A DNA stretch of 64,000 bases from Photorhabdus cinerea (GTDB lineage: Bacteria > Pseudomonadota > Gammaproteobacteria > Enterobacterales > Enterobacteriaceae), in NCBI RefSeq assembly GCF_011189575.1, contig NZ_PUJW01000011.1, positions 113,786 to 177,785 of the forward strand, given 5' to 3'. Position numbers and translations under genes: made by a program. The notes under the pieces are model-generated. The model did no database searches, was not told where the DNA came from, and saw only the letters and a list, made by a program, of their open reading frames with translations. Below, in pieces: positions 44,600-52,407 of this stretch (its first letter is position 1; every line of letters begins with the position of its first letter).

Positions 44600-44890
44600 A
44601 TCAGTTTAATACGTTACTACCCGCAATGACAAGTTTTTCGGAAATATAATTATTATCGGTATTTTTATTACGAGAATCGGTTAATTATATATTTCATTGT
44701 AGATTACATTTTGGGTAAATATGGTCAACATAATTAACGATATTTTATTCTGCAATAGGGGAGGGTTATTTATCAATTGGAAACTTTTGTGCTATTGTGC
44801 TGTTAAGACAAATTGAACGGTTGGTAGAAAATGAGCGGGATATATCTGATATGGAAATTTTTAATTATTTAACTGATTTTTTTACTGATT
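44600..44890 (-). pseudogene. Decayed type-3 PAS4-LuxR gene (module C)
   Basis: Minus-strand DNA at about 44604-44735 reads VDHIYPKCNLQ, stop, LTDSRNKNTDNNYISEKLVIAG (quoted in parts), SNVLN, matching the C-terminus of the type-3 protein at 41232 (HIQSIYQKFNLP, ELTDFCKENKFDLYIPERF, IGSIELN) with in-frame stops. The PAS-encoding part is absent; the copied promoter follows at about 44870. This shows module C once had the full set. Confidence 0.65.
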
Positions 44891-45060
44891 ACATTTAATT
44901 TGTTGGGAAAATAAAATATTATTACTATTTGATAAATCAATTTTAAATATAAGTTAATATAACTATGAGATACTATTCATATGTGTGAATTATTTAATTC
45001 CGATGAGTATTGAATAGGGTGGTGTAGAAGATTTCTTAAGTCATAATCGTTAATTGATAG

Positions 45061-45300
45061 AATTCTGTAAATAACTGGAGCCTGGATTAATAATTTTCAG
45101 AGATTAATCAGACTATCGTCCTCAAGGGGGAGGGGCTTCCAGCTTGCAGGGTAGCAAAATCACGCGTCTTGTCGTTTTTGGTGTCACGGGGATAAGCCAG
45201 AAAACCTTTGGCTTTTTTACTGCCGCCACCGTTCACAAGATCAGTTCAGGGATAACGGTATAACCATCCTTTGGCGCAATTGAAGTAATTTGTTCATGGT
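45061..45300 (-). pseudogene. Unidentified decayed gene fragment
   Basis: Minus-strand frame reads DLVNGGGSKKAKGFLAYP, RDTKNDKTRDFATLQAGS and PSPLRTIV, then stop, at about 45108-45250, with further stops upstream. It looks like the 3' end of a real protein, perhaps from a phage or toxin cluster; I do not recognise the family. The base composition is higher in GC than the surroundings. Confidence 0.35.
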
Positions 45301-45424
45301 GTTTCTGCGGTTAGTGATTTTTTACGGAAAGGGCTATTTAATACCATAAAAAATAATAGGAAAGCCCCTAAAAATCAGAGTCTAAACAGGCGAAAACATG
45401 AGGACAGAATATTTATAAAATTTT

Positions 45425-45535
45425 TTACTCACATAATTTAATGTCTTTGGCATAAGTTGTGGGCGACATCCATATAAATGTCACTATTAATAATAGTATC
45501 ATCCCTCCTAATGCTTTAAAATATTTACTATTCAC
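45425..45535 (-). pseudogene. Internally deleted copy of the four-helix membrane protein gene
   Basis: A 36-codon frame with GTG start: MNSKYFKALGGMILLLIVTF joined to WMSPTTYAKDIKLCE. The two ends match the start and end of the 131-residue protein at 9713-10108 (MNNKHVKISYGTILLLIV and WMSPTTYVKDIKLCE). About 95 residues in the middle, three of four helices, are deleted in frame. It belongs to the decayed second copy of the toxin module. Confidence 0.65.
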
Positions 45536-46010
45536 CTCAACCTTCCTAATCCATTAAAAAATATTGTAATTCCGCTTCTGGTGTTCTTTTCATTGCTTCT
45601 CTTAAAAATGCTATTAATTTTTCACTTATTCCATATTTTTTGTCAAGAATGTCTAAATCATAAGCTACCAAAATACCAGTAACCAAAACTATTCCGGCAA
45701 CAGCAATAATAGCTGTTTTAGCCATATCCATTGTTATGTTGCCGATAAAATCGGCTAAGGTATATTCATCCTTAAAAATACTTTCCATCACTCGGTAACC
45801 AATAGAAAAGATAATACAGAATCTAACACTTTTAACAATACTTGAATTAAGACCTTGCTAGCCTATCCCCATTGCCAGCATTTTAGGGGGGGATTGGCAC
45901 CGTATCGTGTTCCCCTGACAAGGCGTCTAAGACCTGCATGCCCTGACAGGTGAATATACCTATTTCCATTTTCTCCCACATGTATTGTCGCGGTGATATT
46001 TAACCTCTTA
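45536..46010 (-). pseudogene. Decayed second copy of the putative toxin gene
   Basis: Homologous to 10105-10600. A glutamine codon of IGQQGLN has become TAG (45858-45860), a two-base insertion in a G/C run follows upstream (around 45885), and about 23 codons of the hydrophobic region are missing. The open 3' part (45546-45791) still reads FKDEYTLADFIGNITMDMAK and LDILDKKYGISEKLI. The 5' half ends near 46010, close to the prophage repressor. Confidence 0.75.
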
Positions 46011-46065
46011 ACCTCTGGATACGGTTAGCGCCATTATTAGGTGTCAGTGCTGTCTCAAACAGTAT

Positions 46066-46341
46066 TCAATTTTTAGAAGTGTGTTTGTAATTCACTAAAA
46101 TCTGATGAATAGTTAAAACAACATCAGAAAAATTATCATCTACAATATAAAAATAGCACTCAGGAACGTTTAATACTTTGGAAAATGCACACATTATTTC
46201 GAAGGTTAGCTGATGGGTTCCATTTTCATACTGTGATACTCTCGCTCGTGCTGACTTTTCATCTATGCCAGCTGCAATTCCAAGTTTTTCTTGCGTGATC
46301 TTTGCACGCAAACGAGCGGCTTTTAAACGTTTGTTGATCAT
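46066..46341 (-). CDS. Cro/CI-type helix-turn-helix repressor
   Basis: A 91-residue XRE-family DNA-binding protein (KRLKAARLRAKITQEKLGIA, ARVSQYENGTHQLTFEIMC, ALNVPECYFY-like SKVLNVPECYFY). It has no C-terminal cleavage domain, so it is not a LexA-type repressor. It is the first recognisable prophage gene at the left edge and is read outwards. It probably controls early phage genes. Confidence 0.8.
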   Translation of the reverse strand: MINKRLKAARLRAKITQEKLGIAAGIDEKSARARVSQYENGTHQLTFEIMCAFSKVLNVPECYFYIVDDNFSDVVLTIHQILVNYKHTSKN

Positions 46342-46432
46342 AAATTTAACCGTCAGTTATTAAAAATGTAGTTGACGATATATTTAACATTTCTTAATAC
46401 ATTTTTTGTCAAAATTTACTTAACAAGAATCA

Positions 46433-46690
46433 CTATGGGTTATTCACGTTTTCTATAGTTGGAGGATTACGTATCCACCATAAAACATCACTTAAAAGCC
46501 ACGCGCAGGAATTACGACCAAAATGACAGCGAGGGGGAAATAGACCTAGACTTTCTAATTTGTGGCAATGTCCTCTCGATATACTCGTTAATCTTTTTCT
46601 CTCTGCTTCCCTTATTCTTCGCTCGAATTCTCCATAAACGGAAAGAACATATTTCTTCTGTTCGTCAGTAGGTAATATAAATTTTTTCAT
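46433..46690 (-). CDS. AlpA-like phage regulatory protein
   Basis: An 85-residue protein with an AlpA-like C-terminal half (LESLGLFPPRCHFGRNSCAW, LLSDVLWWIRNPP), i.e. an excisionase/MerR-like winged helix that reads the pattern FP..v.lG...WL.sdv..W. The N-terminal half is charged and helical. It follows another AlpA-type gene by direct abutment (stop and start overlap at 46690), so both are probably co-expressed. Role: activation of integrase or excision genes in relatives. Confidence 0.65.
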   Translation of the reverse strand: MKKFILPTDEQKKYVLSVYGEFERRIREAERKRLTSISRGHCHKLESLGLFPPRCHFGRNSCAWLLSDVLWWIRNPPTIENVNNP

Positions 46691-46887
46691 TACATTACCT
46701 CACCGCGAGATTCAGCGATACGTTGATCTATCCAGCCATCAATTTCTGATTCAACAAAAGCGACTGAGCGAGTACCTATTTTAACTTGCTTTGGGAATTT
46801 ATCATCTGCGATAAGTCTGTAAATCCACGCCTTGCTATAACCAGTTCTGCGTTGAACTTCGGGTAGACGAATAAAATTTTTAGCCAT
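46690..46887 (-). CDS. AlpA-family transcriptional regulator
   Basis: A 65-residue AlpA protein: FIRLPEVQRRTGYSKAWIYR, DKFPKQVKIGTRSVAFVESE and IDGWIDQRI are the textbook AlpA/MerR-like motif. In P4-like and other elements such proteins activate excision genes or act as excisionases. No integrase is visible in the window. It lies directly upstream of the second AlpA-like gene. Confidence 0.85.
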   Translation of the reverse strand: MAKNFIRLPEVQRRTGYSKAWIYRLIADDKFPKQVKIGTRSVAFVESEIDGWIDQRIAESRGEVM

Positions 46888-46957
46888 TTTGTTTACTCCT
46901 ATGTACGTTCAAATTACAAGAGCGATATTGGCATAAGAATATACCCTGATAGTAACG

Positions 46958-47152
46958 TTATCTCTTTATTGGACACGCAACAAGCTCTATACATTCAGCT
47001 TGTTTCTTTGAAAAACCCCGATCAACAAGAGCTATTATGATACTCTCTTGATTACCTCGGGTTGATTTATCATCAGGATTATATCCAACCCATTCTTTAT
47101 TTCTTATTTCTATAGCAAGAGCTAATGGATCGTCTTGTCTAAAGTTGTTCAA
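46958..47152 (-). CDS. Hypothetical small protein
   Basis: A 64-residue charged protein (NNFRQDDPLALAIEIRNKEW, GFSKKQAECIELVACP) that I do not recognise. The only start is TTG and no ribosome site is visible, and the 5' end touches the truncated ninG frame on the other strand. It may be the remaining 3' end of a longer gene cut at the same junction. Confidence 0.35.
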   Translation of the reverse strand: MNNFRQDDPLALAIEIRNKEWVGYNPDDKSTRGNQESIIIALVDRGFSKKQAECIELVACPIKR

Positions 47153-47585
47153 AAATAAGATATCATCTTTTGAATTTAATTCGTTAGCAGTAAAGCCAAG
47201 AAGTTATTTTATTCAGCAAGCCCAGCGTTCTGTTAATGCATATATCAGATATCGGGATAAAGATAAGCCGTGTATTTCATGCGGCACTACAGAATCATCA
47301 CAATGGGACGCAGGGCACTATAGAACGACATCAGCAGCGCCGCAATTACGCTTTGATATAAGACAAATACATAAACAATGTATTGTCTGCAATCGGCATC
47401 ACTCGGGGAACCTGGTTCCATATCGGATTGAGCTTATTGATCGCATTGGTATTGAGGCTGTTGAAGATATTGAGAGTAATCATGATCGTCATAGATGGAC
47501 TATCGAAGAGTGCAAAGCGATCAAGACTGAATTTGATGAGAAATTAAAGAAACTCAGGAGATTAAGCAATGACAATCTTCACTGA
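47145..47585 (+). CDS. NinG/Rap-like recombination protein, N-terminally truncated
   Basis: A 146-residue frame matching the C-terminal two thirds of lambda NinG (Rap), a Holliday-junction-type recombination nuclease: KPRSYFIQQAQRSVNAYIRY, CISCGTTESSQWDAGHYRTT, HKQCIVCNRHHSGNLVPYRI. Lambda NinG is about 200 residues and has a zinc motif before this part; here that part is missing and the frame begins at a junction (47145-47160) without ribosome site. Expression is doubtful. Confidence 0.7.
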   Translation: MFKNKISSFEFNSLAVKPRSYFIQQAQRSVNAYIRYRDKDKPCISCGTTESSQWDAGHYRTTSAAPQLRFDIRQIHKQCIVCNRHHSGNLVPYRIELIDRIGIEAVEDIESNHDRHRWTIEECKAIKTEFDEKLKKLRRLSNDNLH

Positions 47586-47775
47586 TATATCGGCGGCAAT
47601 TGATGAAGCAAGATTTTTACGACAGGAAACAAAGCATCATCATGTTGTCACTCAAAAACGAAATGGAACTCTCACAGTCAGACAAGAAGTCGGAATAAAT
47701 AAAGAGAGCCGTCTACGTAAAGTATATAGCACTCGTTATGATTGTCGCATAGCAACAGTATTGCCGAACACTTAA
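47569..47775 (+). CDS. Hypothetical phage protein
   Basis: A 68-residue basic protein (DISAAIDEARFLRQETKHHH, VVTQKRNGTLTVRQEVG). It overlaps the end of ninG by 17 bases, with AGGAGATTAAGCAATG giving a good ribosome site. I do not recognise the family; its place between ninG and Q is usual for small lambdoid nin-region genes. Confidence 0.6.
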   Translation: MTIFTDISAAIDEARFLRQETKHHHVVTQKRNGTLTVRQEVGINKESRLRKVYSTRYDCRIATVLPNT

Positions 47776-47793
47776 AATAGCCGGGGTAAACAT

Positions 47794-48234
47794 ATGCGTG
47801 ATATTCAACAAGTTCTAGAGCGCTGGGGCGCTTGGACGGCTGATAATAGGGAAGACGTTTATTGGTCCCCTATTGCTGCTGGATTTAAGGGACTCATACC
47901 CAGTAAAGTTAAATCGCGGCCACAATGCTGTGAAGATGACGCTATTGTTATTTCTAGCTGTATGGCAAAGTTAAACAAGAACAATAGCGACATTCATGAT
48001 TTATTATTTGACTATTACGTATTCGGAAAAACATTCATGCAATTAGCCCATGATCATAAATGCTCTGACGGTCATATCGGTAAAAAATTACAAAAGGCGG
48101 AGGGTGTTATTGATGGCATGTTAATGATGCTGAATATCAAGCTAGAAATGGACAAACACATTGAGCGGGAACCTGCCAATATTAATTATTCGGTAATTTT
48201 TGAAAATAAACAGCAAAAAACTTTACGATCGTAA
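47794..48234 (+). CDS. Phage antitermination protein Q-like
   Basis: A 146-residue protein resembling the Q-type antiterminators (phage_antitermQ family): RDIQQVLERWGAWTADNRED, YWSPIAAGFKGLIPSK, FDYYVFGKTFMQLAHDHKCS. It would let RNA polymerase read through terminators into the late lysis and structural genes, which follow. Start ATG 47794 after CGGGGTAAACAT. Confidence 0.78.
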   Translation: MRDIQQVLERWGAWTADNREDVYWSPIAAGFKGLIPSKVKSRPQCCEDDAIVISSCMAKLNKNNSDIHDLLFDYYVFGKTFMQLAHDHKCSDGHIGKKLQKAEGVIDGMLMMLNIKLEMDKHIEREPANINYSVIFENKQQKTLRS

Positions 48235-48293
48235 AAAGGGTGTTATTGTGATAAGAGTGATAGCTATGTCACGCAGCTTATCGAATTAACAAG

Positions 48294-48318
48294 CCTCGCC
48301 CAGTGCGGGGTTTTTTAT
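48294..48318 (+). terminator. Terminator downstream of the Q-like gene
   Basis: CCTCGC-CCAGT-GCGGGG stem (one G-T pair) followed by TTTTTT. A terminator just after a Q gene is the usual place for Q action on the late promoter. Confidence 0.8.
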
Positions 48319-48408
48319 TGCCTGAAATTCAGATAAGACTTGCTGTTGTCATTGTTCAGAGTTACATGTGTGTCTATGCACAATAACTGACCAAAGGTTT
48401 GAATTATC

Positions 48409-48609
48409 ATGCTAAAACATGAAGATATGACAACAACTGCCGCTTGTGTGTTGGAAACAGTGCCACTGTATGACTGGGTTTCTATTCCTGATGTTTCCAC
48501 TCTGACGGGGCTATCAACACCGCGTTGCCAATTACTTTTAACTCAATTTTGTCTGGCTGGCTTGATGGAAAGCCGGGACAACGACACCTTTTTCAAGCGT
48601 TGTCACTGA
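48409..48609 (+). CDS. Hypothetical phage protein, possible winged-helix
   Basis: A 66-residue protein (TTTAACVLETVPLYDWVSIP, TLTGLSTPRCQLLLTQFCLA) with a helical layout like a small winged-helix DNA-binding domain. The true start may be the ATG at 48427. Family unknown to me. Lies between Q and the methyltransferase. Confidence 0.5.
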   Translation: MLKHEDMTTTAACVLETVPLYDWVSIPDVSTLTGLSTPRCQLLLTQFCLAGLMESRDNDTFFKRCH

Positions 48610-48720
48610 TGGAGTAACTTCTTAAGCGGTAAAATGAACGGCGGGTGGAGTTGACGACGCCTGTCATTCGCCTGTTCTGTGCTAACCCGCGAGTAAGCCA
48701 GTATCGATTTGGAAAATACT

Positions 48721-49791
48721 GTGAATTTAAGTGGAATCATATTAATTAATGACGACTCTCTACGATTTATCAAAACGTTACCAGACAACTGCATCGACCT
48801 AATCGCCACCGATCCGCCCTATTTTCGGGTAAAAGAGTGTGGTTGGGACAGACAATGGGAGGATATAACGGCTTATCTTGTGTGGCTGGATGAAATACTG
48901 ACTGAATTCTGGCGTGTGCTGAAACCCAACGGCAGTTTGTATGTGTTTTGTGGTTCGCGCCTGGCATCTGATACGGAAATCCTTGTTCGTGGGCGGTTCA
49001 ATGTGCTTAACCAGATTATCTGGTCAAAACCTTTTGGTCCGTGGCGCAGGCAGAATAAAGAAAGCCTGCGGATGTATTTCCCGGCTACCGAACGTATTAT
49101 TTTTGCCGAACACTATCAAGGACCCTATCACCCGAAATGCGGGGGTTATTTCCGCCAGTGTCGGGAACTGAAACAGTCGGTATTTAAACCGCTAATAGAT
49201 TACTTCGGTGATGCACGAAAGGCGTTGGGCGTCACAGCCAAAGAAATTCACGCTGCGACGGGAAAAAAGTTGGCCAGTCACTGGTTCAGTGATAGCCGAT
49301 GGCAATTACCCAATGAAGTGGATTATCAAAAGCTACAGGCGCTGTTTGCTCGAATAGCCAGAGAAAAACACCGGGGCGGAGAATTAAACAGACCATATCA
49401 TGAGTTAGTAGGATCTCATCTTACTTTATCACGCCAGTATGAGGAATTGAGTCTGGAATATGGGCTGCTGCGCCGTCCGTTCTCGGTGACGGTAGATGTG
49501 CCTTATACTGACGTCTGGCAGTTTGCACCTGTTCAGTATTACCCAGGTAAACATCCTTGTGAGAAACCCGCCGAATTAATGGAACATATTATCCGCTCCA
49601 GCAGTCGGGAAGGGGATTTGGTGGCGGACTTCTTTATGGGGTCGGGCGCAACACTAAAGGCGGCACTGAAGCTGAATCGTAGGGTTTTGGGTGTAGAATT
49701 GGAAGAAGAGTACTTTAACCAAACTAAGCGGGAAATAGAGTCTATGAATTACGATTATCGCAAAAATATTTTTAAATTAATTGATTGCTGA
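48721..49791 (+). CDS. Phage DNA methyltransferase (DPPY type)
   Basis: An adenine-N6 or cytosine-N4 methyltransferase, beta order: catalytic DPPY near residue 31-34 from this start (LIATDPPYFRVKECGWDR), then KPFGPWRRQNK, HPCEKPAELMEHIIR and the AdoMet-binding DFFMGSGAT near residue 305. A segment of about 100 residues between them is the target-recognition part. No restriction enzyme is next to it, so it is an orphan, probably protecting phage DNA or tuning expression. GTG 48721 follows TTTGGA; TTG 48709 in the same frame is an alternative. Confidence 0.87.
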   Translation: MNLSGIILINDDSLRFIKTLPDNCIDLIATDPPYFRVKECGWDRQWEDITAYLVWLDEILTEFWRVLKPNGSLYVFCGSRLASDTEILVRGRFNVLNQIIWSKPFGPWRRQNKESLRMYFPATERIIFAEHYQGPYHPKCGGYFRQCRELKQSVFKPLIDYFGDARKALGVTAKEIHAATGKKLASHWFSDSRWQLPNEVDYQKLQALFARIAREKHRGGELNRPYHELVGSHLTLSRQYEELSLEYGLLRRPFSVTVDVPYTDVWQFAPVQYYPGKHPCEKPAELMEHIIRSSSREGDLVADFFMGSGATLKAALKLNRRVLGVELEEEYFNQTKREIESMNYDYRKNIFKLIDC

Positions 49792-50110
49792 GAAATCAAG
49801 TAGTATTTCTTCGGGTAGGCTCGGGAGCAAGAAGCGAAAGAGCCTCATCAATAAAGACACATCGAATATAAAGCCCACATCCCCCAGTCGTAGACAATAG
49901 TTACTATCTGCATACTGGCTGGTGTGGCATACCCAATACTACGTAAATATGGCTTTTGTATTTGATTAGATTCTGGCGGTATATTTGTCTCATTATTGAT
50001 GTATTAGCTGTGGATAACTTTTCTTCTGAGACATAAATTTAAGATGTGACACAGTATCAAAATGTTGTATGATCGGTGATAATAATTATCAATATATTGG
50101 AGTGTTGATA
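49792..50110. other. Gene-free region after the methyltransferase
   Basis: About 320 bp. A GC-richer stretch at 49813-49845 (GGCTCGGGAGC... CGAAAGAGCC) can fold into a hairpin (GGCTC/GAGCC), and the rest is AT-rich and could hold the promoter of the next gene. No gene is seen. Confidence 0.35.
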
Positions 50111-50668
50111 GTGTCTGAAGATTACCAATCTGCTGTCTTCAAGAGTGTTCAAGACCGCCTGAAATACAAGTACCCGGACCCCTCATTAAAATTAGAATAT
50201 CCGAGTGAACAAGCCCTCCAAGATCTAGATGCCGTAAAGAACTTAGGGAATTTTACGTGGGTTCCTTCGCTGAAATCGACCGTATTCACCAGCTATTCTT
50301 ATAATCACCCGATAAAATTAGTTGTTTATTATAGAGGGTTGCCGGTTGGTTATGCTTTTGGTGGGTATAATGATCAGTGTTCATCTGTTGAAATAAGCTG
50401 GATGGAAAAAAGAAAGGATGCTCATGCAGATTTAAAAAATCAAATGCTTGGTTTGGCACTGGATTCATATGCTGCTTATGGCATCTTTTTGAAAAAAATG
50501 GGGTATTCTGTAGATAAGTTAGCAATTGTATCACCATTGGAAGGCGTGAAGAAATATTACCTGGAAAGCGGGTTTAGATATGATGAGGACTACAACAGGG
50601 GCACACCGGCGATGATTCTTGCGCTTAAAAATGAACAAAAGCGAACAAAAGTGAACAAAATAAGTTGA
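50111..50668 (+). CDS. GNAT-like acetyltransferase domain protein (phage cargo)
   Basis: A protein of about 185 residues. The middle and end follow the GNAT pattern: PIKLVVYYRGLPVGYAFGGY as core strands, SSVEISWMEKRKDAHADLKN, and the end KKYYLESGFRYDEDYNRGTP, similar to the FYxxxGF motif of acetyltransferases. The acetyl-CoA loop is not typical, so activity is uncertain. I place the start at GTG 50111, eight bases after GGAG; ATG 50069 in frame has no ribosome site. It lies between the late regulator genes and the lysis cassette, a position for accessory (morons) genes. Confidence 0.5.
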   Translation: MSEDYQSAVFKSVQDRLKYKYPDPSLKLEYPSEQALQDLDAVKNLGNFTWVPSLKSTVFTSYSYNHPIKLVVYYRGLPVGYAFGGYNDQCSSVEISWMEKRKDAHADLKNQMLGLALDSYAAYGIFLKKMGYSVDKLAIVSPLEGVKKYYLESGFRYDEDYNRGTPAMILALKNEQKRTKVNKIS

Positions 50669-50815
50669 AATAACTTAGCTTATATCGCATATTAAGCGGG
50701 CGTAAAACATGTGACACCACTCAAAGATAGAGTGGTTTTTTGTCAAGTGAATCTCAAATACTGACATATAAGGGTGTGTCTTTTCTTAAGAAAGAACCGT
50801 ATCCGAGGGGATATT

Positions 50816-51004
50816 ATGTCATACTCAATGCAGCGAATAGAGGAAATGGCAGAAGAGATCATTTCTGGACTTTTTGCAGATGGTAAAACTCCAATGGAAC
50901 AATTTGGTATTAATTGGAAGCAGGCTGAACGCTTAGAGCGCAATGCTCCCCAAGTAGTTATGGGGTATGAGCCAGATGAAGGTTGTTTGCAGCATGCGCG
51001 TTGA
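50816..51004 (+). CDS. Hypothetical small phage protein
   Basis: A 62-residue acidic helical protein (QRIEEMAEEIISGLFADGKT, NWKQAERLERNAPQVVMGYE). ATG 50816 is preceded by GAGGGG; an upstream ATG at 50774 has no ribosome site. Family unknown to me. A terminator follows at 51061. Confidence 0.55.
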   Translation: MSYSMQRIEEMAEEIISGLFADGKTPMEQFGINWKQAERLERNAPQVVMGYEPDEGCLQHAR

Positions 51005-51060
51005 GGTGTATGAAACGCAAGCCAGTTGTTAAAACCCCAAAAAATATGAATTCAATATAT

Positions 51061-51092
51061 AGCCTCGCCTAGTTGCGAGGCTTTTTCATTTT
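51061..51092 (+). terminator. Terminator before the lysis cassette
   Basis: AGCCTCGC-CTAGTT-GCGAGGCT, a perfect 8-bp stem followed by TTTTCATTTT. Confidence 0.9.
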
Positions 51093-51206
51093 CGCCGCCG
51101 CAATGTCTCAACACTCCAATCTTTGTTGCGGTTGGCGCCTTAATTAACTACAACTCACAGGGGTAACATAGTTCACCCCACGGACGCCCATTTTATGGGG
51201 GTGGAT

Positions 51207-51533
51207 ATGAAACTCATGGACAAGCAGCCTGACATCTGGATGCAGCTATGGTTATGGCTGTTATCAGTCAAAGAACAGGGTTTAGGGGCGGCACTGGCTG
51301 CAACAATGGCGTATCTCAGAGGCCGATATAACGGCGGTAAGTTCTGGAAGACGATGATTGACGCGCTGATGTGTGCACTTATTGCATGGTTTATTCGTGA
51401 CTTGCTCGTCTTCTTAAATCTGAGTACTGACTTAGCGTACATCGGCAGCGTGATTATTGGTTATCTGGGAACGGATTTTTTTGGCCAACTCATGCGCGGG
51501 ACTTTGAATCGTAAAGCGGGGATAAAAGAATGA
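51207..51533 (+). CDS. Phage holin
   Basis: About 108 residues with three hydrophobic helices (MQLWLWLLSVKEQGLGAALA, TMIDALMCALIAWFIRDLLV, AYIGSVIIGYLGTDF) and a charged end, of the lambda/HP1-type phage holin family. It makes the holes in the inner membrane that time lysis. I use ATG 51207 (MKLMDKQPD), after GGGGGTGG; a second start ATG 51195 gives four more residues. It overlaps the endolysin gene by four bases. Confidence 0.85.
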   Translation: MKLMDKQPDIWMQLWLWLLSVKEQGLGAALAATMAYLRGRYNGGKFWKTMIDALMCALIAWFIRDLLVFLNLSTDLAYIGSVIIGYLGTDFFGQLMRGTLNRKAGIKE

Positions 51534-51940
51534 GTATAATAAGCAGGGGCATACGAAACAATAATCCCGGCAATATTCGCTGGGGGGATTATTGGCAAGG
51601 TCTGGTGCCTGGATCACAGCGTACCGATAAATCTTTCTGTCAGTTTGCCAGTCCTGAATATGGTATCCGGGCAATAATTAAAATTCTTCAGAATTATCAT
51701 AAAAAATATGGAATCAATACAGTGAGCGGGATCATTTCACGATATGCGCCTCCCAATGAAAATAATACCGAGGGTTATGTTAATCGTGTGTGTAAAGACA
51801 CAGGGGTGACTTGTGATCAAGCTATTAATGTGTTTGATCGGGCATTCATGGCAAAGCTGATTAAAGCCATTATTACCGTGGAAAATGGTAGCCAGCCCTA
51901 TAGTGATGAGGTGATTGATAAGGCTTTTTCACTTTTGTAG
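51530..51940 (+). CDS. Phage endolysin, lysozyme-like glycoside hydrolase
   Basis: A 136-residue protein with the motif RGIRNNNPGNIRWGDYWQGL and FASPEYGIRAIIKILQNYHK, SRYAPPNENNTEGYVNRV, typical of a lysozyme/transglycosylase-like fold found in phage muralytic enzymes (often annotated structural protein P5). It would cut the peptidoglycan. It has no signal peptide, so it needs the holin. Position between holin and Rz supports an endolysin. Confidence 0.8.
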   Translation: MSIISRGIRNNNPGNIRWGDYWQGLVPGSQRTDKSFCQFASPEYGIRAIIKILQNYHKKYGINTVSGIISRYAPPNENNTEGYVNRVCKDTGVTCDQAINVFDRAFMAKLIKAIITVENGSQPYSDEVIDKAFSLL

Positions 51941-51946
51941 GGTGAT

Positions 51947-52399
51947 ATGATGAAGTTTAATTCTCATAGCTACACGATTATTGCCCTGGCTCTTGCTTCG
52001 TTGCTGGCGTATCACTATTACGGTAAATACACCAGACAGCTTAGTACAACAGTTCAACTTCAGAGTGAATTATTGGAACAACAGAGTGAAATCGTTAATC
52101 AGCAAGAGAGAATAAGGCGCCTGTCTGAGTTGGATGTGAAGCACACAAAGGAGCTTGCCAATGCCAAATCTGAAATCGACGTTCTTCGCAATGATGTTGT
52201 CAATGGTCGTCGCCGGTTGCTCGTCAAAGCCACCTGTCCAAAGAGTAAAGCAGATTCCCCCTCCGGCGTGGTTAATGCAGCCACCGCCCGACCTACTGAC
52301 ACCGCTCAGAGGGATTATTGGACCCTCAGAGAACGAATAGCAGTAATCAATCAGCAGGTATTAGGCTTGCAGGACTACATCAAAACTCAGTGTCAATAG
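51947..52399 (+). CDS. Rz, inner-membrane spanin
   Basis: A 150-residue i-spanin: N-terminal membrane anchor (YTIIALALASLLAYHYY) followed by a long coiled-coil periplasmic part (TVQLQSELLEQQSEIVNQQE, RERIAVINQQVLGLQDYI). With Rz1 it joins inner and outer membranes and fuses them in the last step of lysis. Rz1 is nested within it in the +1 frame. Confidence 0.87.
   Translation: MMKFNSHSYTIIALALASLLAYHYYGKYTRQLSTTVQLQSELLEQQSEIVNQQERIRRLSELDVKHTKELANAKSEIDVLRNDVVNGRRRLLVKATCPKSKADSPSGVVNAATARPTDTAQRDYWTLRERIAVINQQVLGLQDYIKTQCQ
52161..52340 (+). CDS. Rz1, outer-membrane lipoprotein spanin nested in Rz
   Basis: A 59-residue lipoprotein completely inside Rz in another frame. Signal peptide with lipobox VAGC (MPNLKSTFFAMMLSMVVAGC), lipidated at that cysteine, then proline-rich PPVQRVKQIPPPAWLMQPPP, as in known o-spanins. 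AGGAG stands eight bases before ATG 52161. Pairs with Rz. Confidence 0.9.
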   Translation: MPNLKSTFFAMMLSMVVAGCSSKPPVQRVKQIPPPAWLMQPPPDLLTPLRGIIGPSENE

Positions 52400-52407
52400 G
52401 TGACAAA

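Noticed and set aside
27982..44890. LuxR clusters as AHL quorum-sensing receptors
   Set aside because: The N-terminal parts are PAS4-like, not autoinducer-binding domains, and there is no luxI-type gene.
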